A DNA stretch of 64,000 nt from positions 1 through 64,000 of the forward strand of contig CAKULE010000010.1 in assembly GCA_934667095.1 (NCBI GenBank), written 5' to 3'. Below are positions 61,650-64,000 of this stretch, piece by piece; the first letter of the stretch is position 1; every line of letters begins with the position of its first letter. Position numbers and translations under genes: made by a program. Below the pieces are notes generated by a model. The model was not told the DNA's origin and did no database searches. It was given only the letters and a program-made list of their open reading frames with translations. Source of the stretch: an uncultured Oscillospiraceae bacterium. Lineage in GTDB: Bacteria > Bacillota > Clostridia > Oscillospirales > Oscillospiraceae.

Positions 61650-62345
61650 ATGGCTACTAAGGGTAAAAAGTATGTGGACAGCGCGAAGCTCATCGACCGC
61701 GCTGCGCAGTATGACGTGAACGAGGCTATGGATCTGGTCGTCAAGACCGCTACCGCCAAGTTCGATGAGACCGTCGAGCTCCATGTGAAGCTGGGTGTCG
61801 ACTCCCGCCACGCCGACCAGCAGGTCCGCGGCGCCATCGTCCTCCCCCACGGCACCGGTAAGAACGTGCGCATCCTGGTCTTCGCCAAGGGCGACAAGGC
61901 CGAGGAGGCCAAGGCCGCCGGCGCTGACTACGTGGGCGATATGGACATGGTGGAGAAGATCCAGAAGGAGAACTGGTTCGACTTCGACGTGGTCATCGCC
62001 TCCCCCGACATGATGGGCGTGGTCGGCCGTCTCGGTAAGGTCCTGGGCCCCAAGGGTCTGATGCCCTCTCCCAAGGCCGGCACTGTCACCCCCAACGTGG
62101 CGCAGGCCGTCCAGGAGTCCAAGGCCGGTAAGGTCGAGTACCGTCTGGACAAGACCAACATCATCCACTGCCCTATCGGCAAGGTGTCCTTCGGCGCCGA
62201 GAAGCTGGCTGACAACCTGAACGCTCTCATGGGCGCCATCGTCAAGGCCAAGCCCGCCGCCGCCAAGGGCCAGTACGTCAAGAGCTGCGTCGCCGCCTCC
62301 ACCATGGGCCCCGGCGTGAAGATCAGCGCCGCCAAGTACGTTTAA
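61650..62345 (+). CDS. rplA: 50S ribosomal protein L1
   Basis: 231 residues: GKKYVDSAKLID, ETVELHVKLGVD, LPHGTGKNVRILVFAKG, LGPKGLMPSPKAGTVT, all typical. Forms the L1 stalk and can repress its own operon. Confidence 0.98.
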   Translation: MATKGKKYVDSAKLIDRAAQYDVNEAMDLVVKTATAKFDETVELHVKLGVDSRHADQQVRGAIVLPHGTGKNVRILVFAKGDKAEEAKAAGADYVGDMDMVEKIQKENWFDFDVVIASPDMMGVVGRLGKVLGPKGLMPSPKAGTVTPNVAQAVQESKAGKVEYRLDKTNIIHCPIGKVSFGAEKLADNLNALMGAIVKAKPAAAKGQYVKSCVAASTMGPGVKISAAKYV

Positions 62346-62542
62346 GGGTCTGAGCCGTTGCGAACAGCGCGGATGGACCGGAGCGAGGGTGAGAAACCAG
62401 GCCGCCCAGCGGCTGTTTCAAGTCCGAGACGAAGGGAAGCCGCGCGTCGTGAGCAGGCGAGACATGATAGCGTAATTCACACTTTTGAGGTGTGATCCGC
62501 TCTTGATCTGAAAAAAAGTTTATATCCCTCCGGGGGTCATGC
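62346..62542. other. GC-rich spacer after rplA
   Basis: No gene. It contains the CGGATGGA-CGGAGCGA words shared with 47937-47953, and a CCTCCGGGGGTC / GACCCCCGGAGG inverted repeat (62528-62539 with 62550-62561) that spans the -35 of the rplJ promoter and could act as a terminator of the rplA transcript. Confidence 0.5.
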
Positions 62543-62571
62543 TTGACAAGACCCCCGGAGGCTGGTATAAT
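62543..62571 (+). promoter_or_regulatory. Promoter of rplJ-rplL
   Basis: TTGACA, 17 bases, TATAAT. Confidence 0.92.
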
Positions 62572-62577
62572 ACTATT

Positions 62578-62744
62578 CGTGTTCAAAGACAGCCGGTATC
62601 GGAAGCTCCCCTTCCCTGTAAAGCCAGCCGAGAATACAGCCACAACATCACAGTTTTGTTGCGCTGTTTTCGTCTTGACACGAAAGCGGCGTTTTTCTAT
62701 TTTATAGAAACGCCTCATCGAAACTCTGGAGGTGAAATCAAACA
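62578..62744 (+). ncRNA. Ribosomal protein L10 leader
   Basis: A 165-base leader before rplJ at the place of the L10 leader of Firmicutes. Visible stems include the CCGGTATC...CCTTCCCTGTAAAGCC region and a U-rich attenuator-like hairpin GGCGTTTTTCTAT / ATAGAAACGCC ahead of the ribosome site. Assignment rests on position and partial sequence memory, not on a model. Confidence 0.65.
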
Positions 62745-63275
62745 ATGCCTAACGCAAAGGTTCTCAGCGAGAAGCAGGCCGTCGTGGCCCAGCTGACCGA
62801 CACCCTGAAGAACGCCACTTCCGGCGTCCTCGTGGACTACAAGGGTATCACCGTGGCCGAGGATACCGCGCTCCGTGCGGAGCTGCGTGCCGCCGGCGTG
62901 GAGTACTCCGTGGTGAAGAACACTCTGGTGCGCTTCGCTCTGGACAGCACCGGCCTGAACGAGCTGGACGAGGTGCTGCACGGCACCACTTCTCTGGCCG
63001 TCACCACCGGCGACCCCATCGCACCCATGCGAATCGTCAGCAAGTATGCCAAGCAGCTGGGTGATCGGTTCAACGTGAAGGCCGGCTTCATGGAGGGCAA
63101 GGTCCTTCCTCTGGCCGACGTCGCCGCGCTGTCCGAGCTGCCCTCCAAGGAGGCGCTGCTGGGTCAGGTGCTCGGCACTATGCTGGCCCCCATCACCAGC
63201 CTGGCTATCGTCCTGAAGGCGATCGCCGAAAAGCAGGGCGGCTTTGTCGAGGCCGCCGAGCCCGCCGCCGAGTAA
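62745..63275 (+). CDS. rplJ: 50S ribosomal protein L10
   Basis: 176 residues. GVLVDYKGITVAEDTALRAELRAAGVEYSVVKNTL is typical, with a C-terminal helix that anchors L7/L12 dimers. ATG behind GGAGGTG. Confidence 0.97.
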   Translation: MPNAKVLSEKQAVVAQLTDTLKNATSGVLVDYKGITVAEDTALRAELRAAGVEYSVVKNTLVRFALDSTGLNELDEVLHGTTSLAVTTGDPIAPMRIVSKYAKQLGDRFNVKAGFMEGKVLPLADVAALSELPSKEALLGQVLGTMLAPITSLAIVLKAIAEKQGGFVEAAEPAAE

Positions 63276-63323
63276 TCGGCACAGTCCCACATTTCACACA
63301 TAATTATTAGGAGGTAACTATCA

Positions 63324-63698
63324 ATGGCTTCTGAGAAGATTTCTGCCCTGATCGAAGAGGTTAAGGGCCTGACCGTTCTGGAGCTCTCTGAGCTCGTTCA
63401 CGCCCTCGAGGAGGAGTTCGGCGTTTCCGCCGCCGCTATGGCCGCTCCCGCCGCTGGCGGCGCTGCTGCTGCTCCCGCTGAGGAGAAGACTGAGTTCGAC
63501 GTCGTTCTGACTGAGATCGGCGCCGAGAAGATCAAGGTCATCAAGGTTGTCCGCGAGATCACCGGTCTGGGCCTGGCCGAGGCCAAGGCCGTCGTCGAGG
63601 CCGCCCCCAAGGCGATCAAGGAGGGCCTGAGCAAGGACGACGCCGAGGAGCTGAAGAAGAAGCTGGAAGAGGTCGGCGCCAAGGTCGAGCTGAAGTAA
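63324..63698 (+). CDS. rplL: 50S ribosomal protein L7/L12
   Basis: 124 residues. N-terminal dimerisation helix (LTVLELSELVHALEEEFGV), Ala-rich hinge, and globular C-domain (EFDVVLTEIGAEKIKVIKVVREITGLGLAEAKAVVEAAP). Recruits translation GTPases. Confidence 0.98.
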   Translation: MASEKISALIEEVKGLTVLELSELVHALEEEFGVSAAAMAAPAAGGAAAAPAEEKTEFDVVLTEIGAEKIKVIKVVREITGLGLAEAKAVVEAAPKAIKEGLSKDDAEELKKKLEEVGAKVELK

Positions 63699-63718
63699 TC
63701 TGCTTCTGTTTCAACAAC

Positions 63719-63757
63719 AAAAACACCCCCGCTGCATGTGCAGCGGGGGTGTTTTCT
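63719..63757. terminator. Terminator of rplJ-rplL
   Basis: AAAACACCCCCGCTGC ATGT GCAGCGGGGGTGTTTT, T-run on both strands; serves the convergent MATE gene as well. Confidence 0.92.
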
Positions 63758-63769
63758 TCTATTATCGTT

Positions 63770-64000
63770 TCAGGCCGCCGGGGCATCCTGCGGCAGGGCG
63801 GCAGTGGCGCGGCGCATGGCCGCCACTGCGTAGACCGCCACCACCAGCTCCGTGATGGGCATGGCGAACCAGATGGAGTCCGCCCCCGCCAGCGTGGGCA
63901 GCAGGAGGATCAGGGCTCCGCTGATCACCAGCCCCCGGGCCACCGAGACCACGAAGGCCGCCCGGGGCTTCAGGATGGACTGGAAATAATAGGTGGAGAA
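63770..64000 (-). CDS. MATE-family efflux transporter, C-terminal part (cut by window end)
   Basis: The last 76 residues are visible, open to the window edge: FSTYYFQSILKPRAAFVVSVARGLVIS, two membrane segments and an Ala/Pro-rich tail. The YYFQSILKPR pattern is typical of clostridial MATE proteins, which expel drugs or dyes with sodium or protons. It is different from the MATE fragment at 7.7 kb. Confidence 0.88.
   Translation of the reverse strand, partial: FSTYYFQSILKPRAAFVVSVARGLVISGALILLLPTLAGADSIWFAMPITELVVAVYAVAAMRRATAALPQDAPAA

Overview
The window is GC-rich (roughly 60%) and reads as the chromosome of a spore-forming, Gram-positive anaerobe of the Clostridia, most like the Oscillospiraceae (Flavonifractor/Oscillibacter-type gut bacteria). 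The grounds are SleB/CwlJ-type hydrolases, MazF/NdoA next to alanine racemase, an FtsEX-M23 peptidase-S41 protease cluster, RqcH and Mini-III, encoded-CCA tRNAs, and T-box and THF riboswitch leaders. The genus is not fixed by the sequence.

Layout. 0-5.2 kb is an accessory and decayed stretch: the end of a sensor histidine kinase, an ABC-ATPase remnant, a chimeric ORF, then a visibly AT-rich island with a DinD/BRO-N protein, a SIR2/AbiH-like protein, a KilA-N protein and a stand-alone recombinase domain. 5.3-7.5 kb holds tRNA-Gln and two secreted cell-wall hydrolases whose promoters carry WalR-type boxes. 7.6-10.4 kb has a ZIP metal transporter between three kinds of debris (a flavin reductase/MATE chimera, an aldo-keto reductase tail, a repeated stem-loop), plus a NUDIX hydrolase. 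10.7-11.2 kb is a five-tRNA operon. 11.2-21.1 kb is mostly core: hslO, a methyltransferase and yerC; purA; a conserved Cys-containing protein; hprK-glmS plus a Cys-rich mini-protein; folT behind a THF riboswitch; an AGCS symporter.

21.19-24.71 kb is a complete 3.46-kb integrated element in tRNA-Ser(GGA): tyrosine integrase, excisionase, HUH rolling-circle replication protein, a structured GC-rich region and a divergent XRE repressor, bounded by 59-bp direct repeats of the tRNA 3' part. 24.8-33.7 kb holds a broken XRE gene, two tiny genes, nrdR, the ftsE-ftsX-M23-S41 cell-wall cluster, a CdaR/PucR-like regulator and an RsuA-like pseudouridine synthase. 33.7-40.4 kb is an MscS operon and the str operon (L7Ae-like, rpsL, rpsG, fusA, tuf), with a duplicated tuf tail. 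40.5-52.1 kb holds gltX, a LURP-one-like gene, an MBOAT acyltransferase with an SGNH partner broken by an in-frame TGA, rqcH, mrnC, a GIY-YIG protein, an SH3 protein, and nnrD-lipoprotein-alr-ndoA. 52.1-64 kb has T-box-controlled pheST, a WG-repeat/SLH surface protein, a split TauE/SafE exporter, ruvX, the rpmG-secE-nusG-rplK-rplA and rplJ-rplL ribosomal clusters, and the end of a MATE exporter.

The best candidates for something unusual are the minimal tRNA-Ser element, the AT-rich KilA-N/SIR2-like/DinD island, the WalR-type boxes linking the hydrolases to the ftsEX cluster, the TGA-interrupted SGNH partner gene, the tuf-tail duplication and a structured, possibly transcribed intergenic region at 47.9-48.2 kb. 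No CRISPR array or rRNA gene was seen.
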